51,947 nt of DNA, from assembly GCA_964607765.1 (NCBI GenBank), contig CAZSNT010000058.1, forward strand, positions 1 to 51,947. The letters run 5' to 3'. Positions 19,366 through 32,000 of this stretch are shown here, in pieces. The stretch is from CAZSNT01 sp964607765 (lineage in GTDB: Bacteria > Verrucomicrobiota > Lentisphaeria > Oligosphaerales > JABHEG01). Below the pieces are notes generated by a model. The model did not search any database. It was not told the DNA's origin and was given only the letters and a program-made list of their open reading frames with translations. Position 1 is the stretch's first letter. Each line of letters begins with the position of its first letter. The translations under genes were made by a program, and so were the position numbers.

Positions 19366-19648
19366 CGCCTCGTGCCGTGGGTCAGAGAGATCTGCAACCA
19401 CAGACGACCCCCACGGCCTCGCGCCGTGGGTCAGAGAGATCNNNNNNNNNNNNNNNNNNNNNNNNNNNNNNNNNNNNNNNNNNNNNNNNNNNNNNNNNNN
19501 NNNNNNNNNNNNNNNNNNNNNNNNNNNNNNNNNNNNNNNNNCAGCAACCACAGACGACCCCCACGGCCTCGCGCCGTGGGTCAGAGAGATCTGCAACCAC
19601 AGACGACCCCCACGGCCTCGCGCCGTGGGTGAGAGAGATCTGCAACCC
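19366..19648. repeat. Intergenic 49-bp tandem repeat around an assembly gap
   Basis: Recognisable copies with a 49-bp period lie on both sides of the N stretch (TCAGAGAGAT at 19382 and 19431 on the left, 19581 and, as TGAGAGAGAT, 19630 on the right). The first and last copies are diverged. Each full unit contains a perfect hairpin, stem CCCACGGC/GCCGTGGG with a five-base loop (for example 19410-19430). There are no unique spacers. It could influence 3' ends of giant gene A; function unknown. Confidence 0.85.
19442..19541. other. Assembly gap, 100 N
   Basis: Exactly 100 N bases, a conventional placeholder for a gap of unknown length. It falls inside the 49-bp tandem array, and the spacing across it (150) is not a multiple of 49. 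The true copy number, and whether anything else lies here, is unknown. Confidence 0.97.
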
Positions 19649-19649
19649 A

Positions 19650-19668
19650 GCGGGGGACGCTCCCCCGC
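19650..19668 (+). terminator. GC-rich hairpin after giant gene A (possible terminator)
   Basis: Stem GCGGGGGA/TCCCCCGC with a three-base loop, about 310 bases downstream of the stop of gene A (gap counted as 100). No T-run follows, so it is not a classical intrinsic terminator. Confidence 0.3.
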
Positions 19669-19687
19669 ACTCGTCCCCCGATGACCC

Positions 19688-19720
19688 GGTGACTCGGTGA
19701 CTCGGTGACTCATGTGAGTC
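19688..19720. repeat. Three 8-bp tandem repeats followed by a small inverted repeat
   Basis: GGTGACTC occurs three times in a row (19688-19711) and overlaps GACTCA-TG-TGAGTC (19707-19720). Just upstream, 19664-19680 resembles the first 16 bases of the window (CCCGCACTCG then CCCCCG), which lie in a 13-bp tandem repeat downstream of the ABC operon. This suggests a shared family of intergenic microrepeats. Confidence 0.7.
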
Positions 19721-19798
19721 CCGCCTATCCCTTCGCTCCTCGACCCCCTTCCCCCGACCCTCGCAAGCAGCAAATCAGCCACCCCGCCTTCTTTATCC

Positions 19799-19827
19799 TT
19801 GACACACGCCCACGCGCACGGTAGAAT
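19799..19827 (+). promoter_or_regulatory. Near-consensus sigma-70 promoter of giant gene B
   Basis: TTGACA (19799-19804), a 17-base spacer, TAGAAT (19822-19827). Same -35 and spacing as the gene A promoter. The expected start near 19834 leaves a leader of about 200 bases to the ATG; it holds a 10-base palindrome GTTGCGCAAC (19967-19976) and a small CCCGT/ACGGG hairpin, but no riboswitch was recognised. Confidence 0.85.
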
Positions 19828-20032
19828 CTAAACCGTGGTGTGGGTGTGGGGATCCCGTTGTGGACACGGGTACGACGTAGTAGCAACGTTGAGCACCCAT
19901 GCCGCTTCTGGACCGGCGAAGCTCGGCCTTCGTCAATCCCCTCTCCCTTCCCGATCGTCTGTCTGCGTTGCGCAACCTGCGTCCTGCATTGGTGCCGGTT
20001 ATGCAACCCCACAATAGAGGGGCTCCGTCCAA

Positions 20033-23000
20033 ATGAAACGCCTGTCTGCCGCCTTCCTCACTGCCGCACTCCTCTCAACCCACACGGCCTCGGCCGCCGT
20101 CATCCGTGTCGATGTCGACGCGGACGGCGCCAACAACGGCTCGTCCTGGCCCAACGCCTACACCAGCCTGACCGCGGCCATCGCTGCCGCCTCAAGCGGC
20201 GATGAGCTTTGGGTCGCGGCAGGCACGTACTTCCCCACAACGGACGCGGCCGGGGATCCCTCCCCAACCGATCCCCGGACCAGGACCTTCCTCCTCGAAC
20301 CCGGGATCGACATCTACGGTGGCTTCGCCGGCATCGAGACACAGCGTGACGAACGCGACCCCGTCGCCAACCCCACCATTCTCAGCGGCGATTTCAACGG
20401 CGACGACACCGCCGCATTCGGGAACATGGGCGAAAACGCCTATCACGTCGTCAGTGACACCGCAGCCGCGGCCGGGCCACAACTCGACAGTGTAGTCATC
20501 ACCGGCGGCTGTGCCGACGACGAGACCGAGAACTCCGGCGGCGGCGTCTTTTCCAACGGCGGCTGGGCAACCATTGTGAACTGCACCATCACCGGCAACT
20601 CGGCCTCCTCCATCGGTGGCGGCATCGCCTGTGCCTCGAACGCAACCCCGTTGATCGCCAATTGCACCATCACGCACAACGAGGCGGGGAACGGCGGCGG
20701 CGTTGGAGCCGAGGATGCCATGCCGACAATCGACGGCTGCGCGATCTCCGGCAACTCGGCCGGATACGGTGCCGGGGCCTACTTCCTCGACGCCTCAGCG
20801 ACCATCACAAACACGGTGTTCACCGGCAATGCGACCTCCGGCACGGGCGGCGGACTCCTGGCTTCAGGTGCAACGGGCGGCTCCGTCACAGTCACCAACA
20901 CCACCTTTGCGGACAACGCCGCAACAGTCAACGGAGGCGCGGCAGCCCAGGACCAGAACGCCATGATCACCATGCTTAACTGCATCGCGTGGGAAAACAC
21001 TGCGGGAACAGCCGGCGGCGAGCTGCACCGCGACGCCGGCGCCCTCACGCCCTTCACCGTCAATTTCAGTGTCATCCAGGGCGGCTGCCCGGGCGACAAA
21101 TGTTCCGGGACCTTCACGGGTCGCTCCGGGATGCTCACAGGTGACCCCGACTTCCCGGACACCGATGCCGGAACCTGGAGCGCAGACCCCGCCTACGACC
21201 CCACCACGCTCCAGACAACCGTCGAGGACCACAGCCGCAACTGGATCCCCGGTGCTCTCGCCGGGCACTTCCTCAATCCGGACACCACACAGAGCAAGCT
21301 GCACCGGATCGTCAGCAACACCGCCACAGCGGTCACCGTCTGGGGACGGTCACTGAGCGACGAACTGTCCGGGTCCAGCTACGAGATACACGACTACCGG
21401 CACGGGACCGAGTCCTCCGCGCTCGACAGCGGCATGACCACGGCCCTCACCGCGGACATCGCCACAGACCCACGCCCCTTCGATGTCCCAGGAGTCGGCT
21501 CCGACGGCGGCGGCCAGGGCCACGACATGGGCGCCTTCGAACTGCAGCCGCCCAGGGCTGCGCACGTCGTCGTCGTCCATGCGCTCGCCGTCGACGTCAC
21601 TTTCGACCACGCCATGGACCCGACAGCCGCAACCGCCGCGGCCAACTACACCCTCTCCGGCACAGGCCGGGGCACGCTCAACGCGACGCCGGACCAGGTC
21701 GTCCGGATCAGCGACACCGTGTTCCGCCTCTTCTGGACCTCCGGCAGCATGACCGACGGCGCCGACATCACGGTCACGGTCAGCACGAACGTCGAGGACA
21801 CGCTCGGACTCGGGCTCGACGGTAACTACGACAGCGCAACGGACACCGGCGCATCCGTCAGCCGCGACGACAACGAGTTCCCGGTCAACACAGCTTTCGA
21901 TCAAGCCATCCACGTCCGCTCCGGCGACGTCGACGGCGACGGGGACCTGGACCTTGTCGGCGCCGGCTATGACAGCGGCACGATCGCCTGGTGGGAGAAC
22001 GTGGGCGGGGCAGCCACAGTCTGGCACGAACACCAGGTCACCACCGCCATATCCAGTGTCTGGATGGCGGATTTTGGTGATGTGGATCAGGACGGCGATC
22101 TCGACATCATCTCGGCACGGATCAACCCCGGCAACATCGATTGGTGGGAGAATACTGCCGGTGACGGCAGCGTCTGGACACAGCACGCCGTTGACACCGC
22201 GTTCGGCGGCGCGAAAACCGTCATCCTCGCCGACATCGACCGGGACGGGGATCCCGATCTCGTCGGCTGTGGCACGGGCGTGGACGAGGCCGCGTGGTGG
22301 GAAAACACCAACGGTGACGCCTCCGCCTGGACCAAGCGCACCATCGACAGTTCGTGCACCGATCCGGCGCGGCTCCACGTCGTCGACCTCGATCAGGACG
22401 GGGACCTCGACGTGCTGGGTGCACTCGATGGAGAGGCGAGTATCGTGTGGTGGGAGAACGACGGCACACCCGGGGACGGGGCCTGGACCGAACGCACCGT
22501 CAAGTCCGGATTTGCCGATGCAGTCTGGGTAGACGCAGCAGACGTTGACGGCGATGGCGACACTGACGTCGTCGGGGCAGCAATGTCCGCGAATACCATC
22601 GCCTGGTGGGCGAACGATGGAACGCCGCTCGACGGCCCCTGGACCCAAACCGCCCTGACAACCCTGGCGAGCTCCGTCAGGGCAGTCGAGGTCGTGGATT
22701 TCGATGTCGACGGGGACGCCGATGTGGTCTCCGCAGCCTACGGCAGCGACAGGCTCAGTTGGTGGGAGAACACAGCCGGCGACGGCGGCGCGTGGACGGA
22801 GAACATCGTGGTGAACGACTTCGATAGACCCCAACACGTGCATGCCGCCGACCTGGACGGCGATGGAGACACCGATGTCGTCGGAGCTTCCTTCCTCTAC
22901 AACACCGTCACCTGGTACCGCAACGACATCATCCACCGCAACGCCGCGTTCACGACCGGCGGTACGGACGTGGGTGCCAGTACCGCAACGCCGCGTGCAC

Positions 23001-26000
23001 TCGCAACCGGGGATATCGACAGGGATGGAGACCCGGACATCATCACTGTCGGAACAACAGCGGAGGACTTTGAGATCATCGCGTGGCAGAACGACGGAAC
23101 GCCCTTCTCCGGCGGAACGTGGGCACAGCACGACATCGGCGTTGCTGCCGATGCGGTGAACAGCGTCGTCCTGGCCGACCTGGACAACGACGGCTGGCTC
23201 GACATCGTCGTGGGTGCGAACACCGCAAGCGAAGACTACGAGGTCTTCGCCTACGAAAACGACGGCACACCCTTCACCGGGACGTGGACGCAGCGCAACA
23301 TCGGCTCCCACTCGAACCGGAACGCGATGGCCGTTGCCGTCGCAGACTTCGACAGGGATGGCGACCTTGACGTGGTCTCCACCGCACAGAGCAATCCACA
23401 ACTCCTCGTCTGGCAGAACGACGGAACGCCCTTCGACGGCGGACTCTGGACCAGCAACACCGTGGTGTCGCTGGCGAGCCAATACACGTTGTGGTCCGTG
23501 GCCGCGGGCGATCTGGACAACGACGGCTACCCGGATATTGCCGTGCATCAGAACACCGCGTCCGGTGTCGGGATCTACCGCAACGATGGCACGCCGTTCA
23601 CAGGCACGTGGGCCGCAACCGATGTCAGCACGGTCTCGTCAAACACCGGCGCCCTCAGCCTCGGCGACGTTGACAGTGACGGCGACCTCGACATCGTCCA
23701 CGCACGTAACGCCGGCGCATCCTCCGACGTCTCGGCCTACGAGAACGACGGATCACCGTTCGACGGCACATGGTCGCAGACAGTGCTGGGCACCACGACC
23801 AACGGCGTGCAGCGAGGCGGAGCCGTGCAACTCGGCGACCTGGACAACGACGGCGACCTCGACGTCGCGTGCGGCGTCGGCTCGAACGGCGACAGCGAAC
23901 TCATCGCCTGGGTCAACGACGGCACGCCGTTCGACAGCGTCTGGCCGCAGCTCAACGTGGCCGACAGGGCCAACGACGTGCTTGGCGTCGCCTTGGCGGA
24001 CCTGGACCTTGACGGCGACCTCGATGTCGTCGGGGCACTCAACGCCAGCGCAGACTACGAGGTCGAGGCATGGCAGAACACGGGCGGTCAGTTCGCGCTC
24101 GCCACCACAGACACCGCACCAACCACCATCGACCCGGGCGTCCGGGATGACGTGTTCCAGATCGACGTCACGCACAACGGTCGGGTTGGCGACCACGACC
24201 TCGAACTCGCTACCATCGAGCTGTTCTTCTCCGACGCCGCGGACGCCACACTCACCACCGCCGAGGTCAACGCCGTAGTCGAACAACTGGAAGTCGTCCT
24301 TGACGACGGCACGCTCACCTTCGATCCGGCCTCGGATACCACCACCGTCGCTACCGTCACAGACCTGACACTCGTGGACGGCGTGCAGACCGTCACCCTC
24401 ACCGACGGCGATGAGGACGTACGCGTGCCTTTCGGGACGCCGCGCACCTATTTCATCGTGCTGCAACCCACCGCCGACGCCGGACTGCAGACACCGAACG
24501 CAATCAGCGTCATGCATCTCACCGCGGCCAGCAGCACGGCCGAAGACGTCACCGACGACTCGCCGCTGCTGTTGCAGTTCGCCGCCAGCGTCGACTCGAC
24601 CCTCGTCACCATGGGCGACAGCGTGCCCCCCGCCCTGGCCACCGTCGCCGTGCAGACCACGCGCACCGTGGACGTCACGTTTGACGAACCCATGGACGCG
24701 AGCGTCACGGATCCCGGCAACTTCACCATCTCCGGTGAGGGCCGGGGAACACTCGCCAACCAGCCCGACACCGTCACACTCGTCGTCGGCAACACCTACC
24801 GACTCACCTGGAACGCCGGCGAAATGGAGCACGGCGACGATGTCACCATCACAGTCACCGGAGTCGCCGACGCGAACGGCGTACCCATCGGTGCCCAGAA
24901 CAGCGCCACGCAGCCGCAGGGCGGCATCGGCCGTGAACACATCGGGTCTGCCCTGCACCTCGACGGCACCGACGACTATGTCAACGTCCCCCCGCTGTTC
25001 ACCACTGCACCGACTACCTTGACCTGTGAAGCCTGGATCCGCCCCGACGCCGTCAATGTCGACAGTTGGCCCTTCTACCACGGCGACAATGGCGAGTTCG
25101 GTATCTACATCCGCAACACCGGCACGGTCGAGATCAACGTGCACCTGCCCAGCGGCTGGCGCATCGCCGCAATGAGCGGTCTGCAGCCCGACCGCTGGTA
25201 CCACGTCGCCGGGGTCTGGGAGAAGGGCCAGTACCTGCGCCTCTACGTCAACGGCGTGCTGCAGGATGAAGACGGCAGTGTTCCGGACGAGCCGCTGCTC
25301 GATGTCGGCGCGTCCTATCCCGCCGCGGTCGGCGCCTACCTGTACACCCCCGGCTACTGGTACCCCGGGACCATCGACGACCTGCGCGTCTGGACCATCC
25401 CGCTTAGCGCTGCTGAAATCCGCGAGAACATGCACCTCACACTCCACGGGGGCGAGCCGGGACTGCTCGCCTACTGGCAGTTCAACGAAGCCGTGGGCTC
25501 GGTCACCAACGACAAGACCGGCGCGTTCAGTGGCGGGCTCGTGAACATGGACAACGACGACTGGGTGAGTTCCGCCGCACCCGCCGGACCGGGGGCCAGC
25601 AACACGCAAACGGTCAGCGCAACAGGCTACGTCATGTACGGCGGAACCGCCTCCGCCATGGACTTCACCGCCAAGAGCGGCACAGACGATTTCGTGGCTA
25701 CACTCATCGACGAGGCACCCTACGCGCCGCCCGCCTACCCCGGACACGTGTTCAATGAACAGTACTGGGTCATCAACCAATTCGGCGCAGGCTCGTTCAA
25801 TGCAGACCTGACACTCCAGCCATCCGAAATCCTCGATGCGGAGGACGAAGACGACCCGACGCGCATCCAGTTGTTCACACGCAGCAGCAACGCGGCGGGG
25901 ACGTGGACTCCGGCCGGGTTCGCTGAAAGCGTCGATCCCACCGACAACACCGTCACATTCACCGGCGTCAACGGCCTGAGCCAGTTCACCGTCGGACGCA

Positions 26001-29000
26001 CACTCAACAACCCCGGCGGCATGGCCCTCGGCTTCGACGGCACAGACGACTACGCCGACACAGCCGCACTGCCGCTCGGCATGACCGAAGTCACGCTCGA
26101 GACCTGGGTCTACCTCCGAGAAACGCCCGCCGCCGCACAGCGCGTCATGACCGTGGGCAACGACGTGGCCGGCATCCGGCACCGCGGCGACATCGCCCCG
26201 GGCACGCTCGAGTTCTCTGTCGACACCAGTGCGGGCGCCGAAGTGATCCGAATGGCCGGAGCACTCGTGCCCGACACCTGGCACCATGTCGCCGGCACCT
26301 GGGATGGCGTGAACCTGGACCTGTACCTCGACGGAGCCCTGGTCGGGCAGGAACCCCACTCAGGTACACTCCTCGCAGGCGACGGCACGCTCACACTCAG
26401 CTCGAACGCCGAACCGCTTGACGGGGAAGTCGACGACGTGCGGGTCTGGGCAACCGTGCGATCCATCACTGAAATCCAGGGCAGCATGTTCCGGACGCTG
26501 AACGGCACTGAAGAGAACTTGGTCGCCCACTACCCGCTCGACGAGGCCGCCGGTGGCACCGCTGAAGACCGCGCCGGAGACGCGGACCTGACGCTCCGCA
26601 ACATGACCGGCATGGAATGGATCGTGTCCGGCGCCATGGCCGGCCCGAAGCGCGCCATGGCCTTCGACGGCTCTGACGACCACGTGAACCTGGGCAACGA
26701 CGCTTCCCTCAAGCCGACCACAGCCCTGACCGTTGAGTTCTGGCTCTATCGCAGCAACTGGGCCCCGGCCGCGGACGAGCGCATCCTCAGTTGCACGGAG
26801 AACGGCGGCTATGTCGTCCACGTCGGCCCAACCGAACTCAAAGGCAGCGTCTACCTGAACGGCGCCTACTACAGCGGCTCCTGCAGCAGCCCGGGAATCA
26901 GCCCCGGCTGGCACCACGTGGCGCTTACCTGTGACGGGCGCTTGACTACCCTCTACCTCGACGGTGTGCCCCAGATCAGTGACGATGCCGGCGCCACATA
27001 CCCCCTGGGCTACCACGCGAGCAACAGCCTGCTCATCGGCGCTGAAGCAGGCGCGGCAAGCGCGCCCGAGGCAGGATACGGGTATCTGACCGGGATGATG
27101 GACGGCCTGCGAATCTGGAACACCGCACGAACTCCGGACCAGATCCGGGACGCCATGTGCCGCGTACTCACGCCCGAGGAACGCCAGAGCAGCACCCTCG
27201 CAGCCTGGTACCGAGCCGACCAGACCGACAGCTCAACCCTCTACGACCAGAGCACCAACGAAAACCACGGCACCCTCACCAACATGGAGCCCATAGCCGA
27301 CTGGATCGCGTCCGATGCCTTCAATACCTGGATCGGCGCGACCGACCCCGCCTGGGGCACGGCCACGAACTGGAGCCTCGGCACTGCCCCCGATCTGACC
27401 CCAGTCAACGTCGGTATCCCCTGGTACCGCCACGGCATCGGGCCCTTCCTGGTGGCGGACCACACCTGCCGCCACTTGTCCGTCAGCCAGGGAGCCGTGG
27501 TTGACATCGGCGCGGCAGACACCCTCACCGTCACCGGCAACGCCTACAGCTACGGCCTGCCCGCGGGCACAGGATGGGTGACGCTCACCGGGGGCACTCA
27601 GGCACATGCGGTCGCCGGGAACTACGAGAACCTCGAGCTCGACGACGTCAACGGTGCATTCCTCGTCGACTCCACCATAGTCCAGGGCACGCTCAGACTG
27701 ACCAGCGGCGACCTCGCCCTGAACAGTTACGGTATCATCCTCGGACCAGCGGCCACACTCGACGAGTCCCCCGACGCCACCGTCACCGGCGATTCCGGCA
27801 CCATCATGGGCATGCGTCCCGTCAATGCACCCGCCGCGGAGAACATCGCCGGCATGGGGGCCGAAATCACCTCCGGCGCCGACCTCGGCGACACCACCGT
27901 CGAACGCGGGCACGCACCACAGATCGGCGCCGCGGGCACAGCCGGGATCGAGCGCTACTTCGACATTACCCCTACCTACAACGCCGCACTCGACGCAACC
28001 GTTGTCATCCACTACGACGAGTCGGAACTGAACGGCATCCCCGAGTCTGAACTCACGCTCTTCCGCTCCGACGACAGCGGCAGTACGTGGACACACGTCG
28101 GCGGAACCCTCGATACCGTTGCCAACACCCTGACCCTGACCGGGGTCGACTCACTTGCCCGCTGGACAGCGGCGGCAACCAGCTCCCCGCTGATCGCGGA
28201 CTTCGGCGATGCGCCGGCCCCCTACCCCACACTCGCAACCAACGACGGCGCACGCCACGCCGCCGCAGGCCCAACCCTCGGCGCCAATCGCGACGATGAA
28301 GCCGACGGGTCCCAGACCGCAGCGGCCGACGCGGACGACACCACCGGCGCACCCGACGATGAGGACGGCGTAACCGTCCTCGGTACAGTCCGGGTCGGCC
28401 AGCTCAATGCCAGCGTCATCGTCAATGTCCAGAACGCCCCAAGCGGCGCCCTGCTCGACGCCTGGATCGACTTCAACGGCGACGGCTCCTGGCTCGGACC
28501 GTTCGACCAGATCGCCGACAGCACCCCCGTCGTCGCAGGAGACAACACCATCACGTTCGACGTGCCCCCGCATGCCGCGGCGGGCGCCACCTACGCCCGT
28601 TTCCGCCTCAGCACGGCCGGCGGGTTGCTCGTCAACGGCGGCGCCGCTGACGGCGAAGTCGAGGACTACCTGATCACGATCGCAACCCCTGACGGCTCGG
28701 CGCACTTCGGCACGGCCGCGTTCGACACCTTCGGCACGACCAACAGTCGCAACGCCGCGCTGGGAGACTTGGACGACGACGGCGACCTCGACCTCGTGCT
28801 GCCCAAGTCAGGCGCGGCGCAGGAGGTGTGGCTCAACGACGGAACCGGAGCGTTCGGCAGCACCACTGCGCATACATTCGGTGCCGGGGCCACCATCGAG
28901 GTGGCCCTGGGAGACCTCGACGGGGATGGGGATCTCGACGTGCTCGCCGCCAACGACGGCACGGCACAAGAGGTATGGCTCAACAACGGAAGCGGCGACT

Positions 29001-32000
29001 TCGGAGCAGCCGCCTTCGATACGTTCGGTAGCGGCAACACCTACGCCGTGGCCCTGGGAGACGTGGACGGGGACGGCGACCTCGATGCCGTCCTCGCAAA
29101 CTACAGCGGCCAGGCACAGGAGGTGTGGCTCAACAACGGAAGCGGCGATTTCGGAGCGGCCGCCTTCGATACCTTCGGAGCCGGCGACGGAACCGATATC
29201 GCCCTCGGCGACCTCGACGGGGATGGCGACCTCGACGTCTTCTACACCGTCTACGGCTCCGCGGATGAAGTCTGGCTGAACCAGGGAGGCAGCCAGGGAG
29301 GAACGCCCGGGGATTTTGGAACTGCTGCCTTCGACAGCTTCGCAAGCGCAACGACGGGTAGCTACGACGTGGCACTCGGTGACCTCGACGGCGACGGCGA
29401 CCTCGACGCCTTCATCGGCAAGGCCGACGGCGCGGACGAGATCTGGCTGAACCAGGGCGGCACGCAAGCCGGCACTCCGGCCGATTTCGGGGCCGCTGCC
29501 GTCGATACGTTCGGGAACAGCAACACCCGCGACGTGGCGCTCGCCGACCTGGACGGAGACGGCGACCTCGACGCCGTTAACTCGAACTACCAGGCCGTCT
29601 GCGGCGTGTGGCTCAACGACGGGACCGGCAGCTTCGGGACCATGACTGTCTCGTTCGGCAGCCTCGGACGCCACGGACTCGACGTGGGCGACCTCAATGG
29701 CGACGGCACCATCGACGTGTTGCTGGCAGGGCTTCACACCACCTGCCAAGTCTGGCTCAACAGCCTGCCGCTGACCATCACATCGCACACGCCGACAGCC
29801 AACCAGCTGAACGTGGCTGCCAATGCCAATGTCGTCGTGCAGTTCGACATGAACGTCGACGGCTCAACTCTCGACGACGACACCACCTTCAATGTCGACG
29901 GCTCCCATTCCGGCGAGCACCAAGGCGCGTTCTCCGGCGGCGGCACGAACACGATCACCTTCAACCCAACCGCCGACTTCGAGCTCGGCGAGACCGTTAC
30001 CGTCACACTCACCACCGGCATCGAGAGCACGAATGGCGTGCCCCTGCAAACGCCCCACACCTTCCGGTTCACCGTCGACGTCACCAACGGCTACGGCCAG
30101 TTCGTCCTCACCCAATCCCACGGCACGGACAGTGATCGTGAAGTGAAGCTCGGCGACCTGAACGGCGACGGACATCTCGATGCCGTGGTCGCCTCCAGCG
30201 GCGCCAATCGCTGGTACTCAGGCGACGGCACGGGCACACTCACCTACCAGGCCGACCTCGGCACGGAAGACAGTCGCGAAGTGGTGCTCGGCGACTTCGA
30301 CGGCGATGGCGACCTCGATGTCGTGTTCGCCAACGTCAGCAACAACAACAGCGTCTACCTGAACAACGGCTCGGGGACCTTCTCGACCGGAACGGCCTTC
30401 GACTCGGACAACGCCGTCGGCATTGATCTCGGTGACGTGGACGGCGACGGCGACCTCGACATCCTCACAACGAGCGGCAGCTACCTGGACGTGCACAAGA
30501 ACAACGGCAATGCCGTGTTCACGCAATCCGCTCAGTTCACCAACGGCTCGCCTGATGACGTCACGCTCGGCGACCTCGACGGCGACGGCGACCTCGACGC
30601 CGTCACGGCCGGTGGCAGCGGCGGTGGCGTGGAGGCAATCTTCCTCAACGATGGCAACGGAACGTTCGCGTACCACGCCAACCTCTGGGCAAGCCCCTAC
30701 TGGATGTATGAAACCGGCATCGCAGACCTCGATGGCGACGGCGACCTCGATGTCGTCATCGGCGGCGGCGGCGGCAACGCAACCCGCACATTCTTCAACG
30801 ACGGTAACGCAACCTTCACCGGCAGCCAGGACTTCGGGCGCGCCGACGGCATCGCCTTCTTCGATGGGGACAACGACGGCGACCTGGACGTGGCATTGGC
30901 GAACCCCAAAGCGACTACTCAGGCGAAATTCCTCTTCCTCACCAACAACGGCAGCGGCACGCTGAGCGTTGCGCACACGTTCAACAACGATGTGGCCGAC
31001 GGCATCGCTGCCGGCGACCTCAACGAAGACGGCGCCATCGACTTTGTGCTCGCCATGATGACCGGCGGCACGGCCAACGGCGGCATCGAGGTCTGGATCA
31101 ACTCACCCGGCTTCGATTTCGGCGATGCACCCGCGCCCTACCCCACCGCCAGCGCTGAAAACGGCGCCCGCCACGAACTGCTCGGCCCAACCCTCGGCGC
31201 CAACCGCGACGACGAAGACGACGGCACGCACGCCGCAGCCGCCGACGCAGACGACACCACCGGCGCACCCGACGACGAGGACGGCGTCACCTTCGGCACG
31301 ATCACTGTCGGACAAGTCAACGCGAGCGTGACCGTCAACGTCCAGGGCGGCAGCGCACTGCTCGACGCCTGGATCGACTGGAACAGCGACGGCTCCTGGT
31401 ACGGGCCGTTTGAGCAGATCGCCGACAGCACGCTCGTTGTGGTCGGTAACAACACGATCACGTTCGACGTGCCCTCCTACGCGGTCAGCGGCACGCTCTA
31501 CGCGCGGTTCCGCCTCAGCACGGCCGGCGGTCTCACACCAACCGGCGCCGCGGCAGACGGAGAAGTTGAGGACTACGCTGTGACCATCAGCGCTCCGGCC
31601 GGACAGGGCGTGCTCGTAGACAGCGGACAGGTCTTGGGCGACCGCGAGACGCAATCTGCCGTGCTCGGCGACCTCGATGGCGACGGGGATCTGGACGCTG
31701 TCCTCGGCAATTGGGACGGCTCCCAGACCGTCTGGCTGAACCAGGGCGGCACGCAAGGCGGGACGGAAGGCGATTACGGCACGTCCGCCGCCGACAGCTT
31801 CGGTGGCGGGACGACGTGGGACGTGGTCCTCGGCGATCTGGACGGTGACGGCGACTTGGACGTACTCGTAGGATCCCGTAGCGCGGCCACCAGTGTGTGG
31901 CTCAATCAGGGCGGAGATCAGGCCGGTACGGCAGGCAGCTTCAGTGAAGGCGGCTCGATCACGACGCCCTTTGACTCGTTCGGGACCCAGGCCAGATGCC

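Noticed and set aside
19366..19648. CRISPR array
   Set aside because: The 49-bp units are adjacent and nearly identical with no unique spacers, and no cas genes are present.
19725..20012. Small minus-strand gene between the giants
   Set aside because: No ribosome site or recognisable sequence was seen; it overlaps the promoter and leader of gene B.
19834..20032. Riboswitch in the leader of gene B
   Set aside because: Only short hairpins and a palindrome are visible; no known riboswitch core was recognised.
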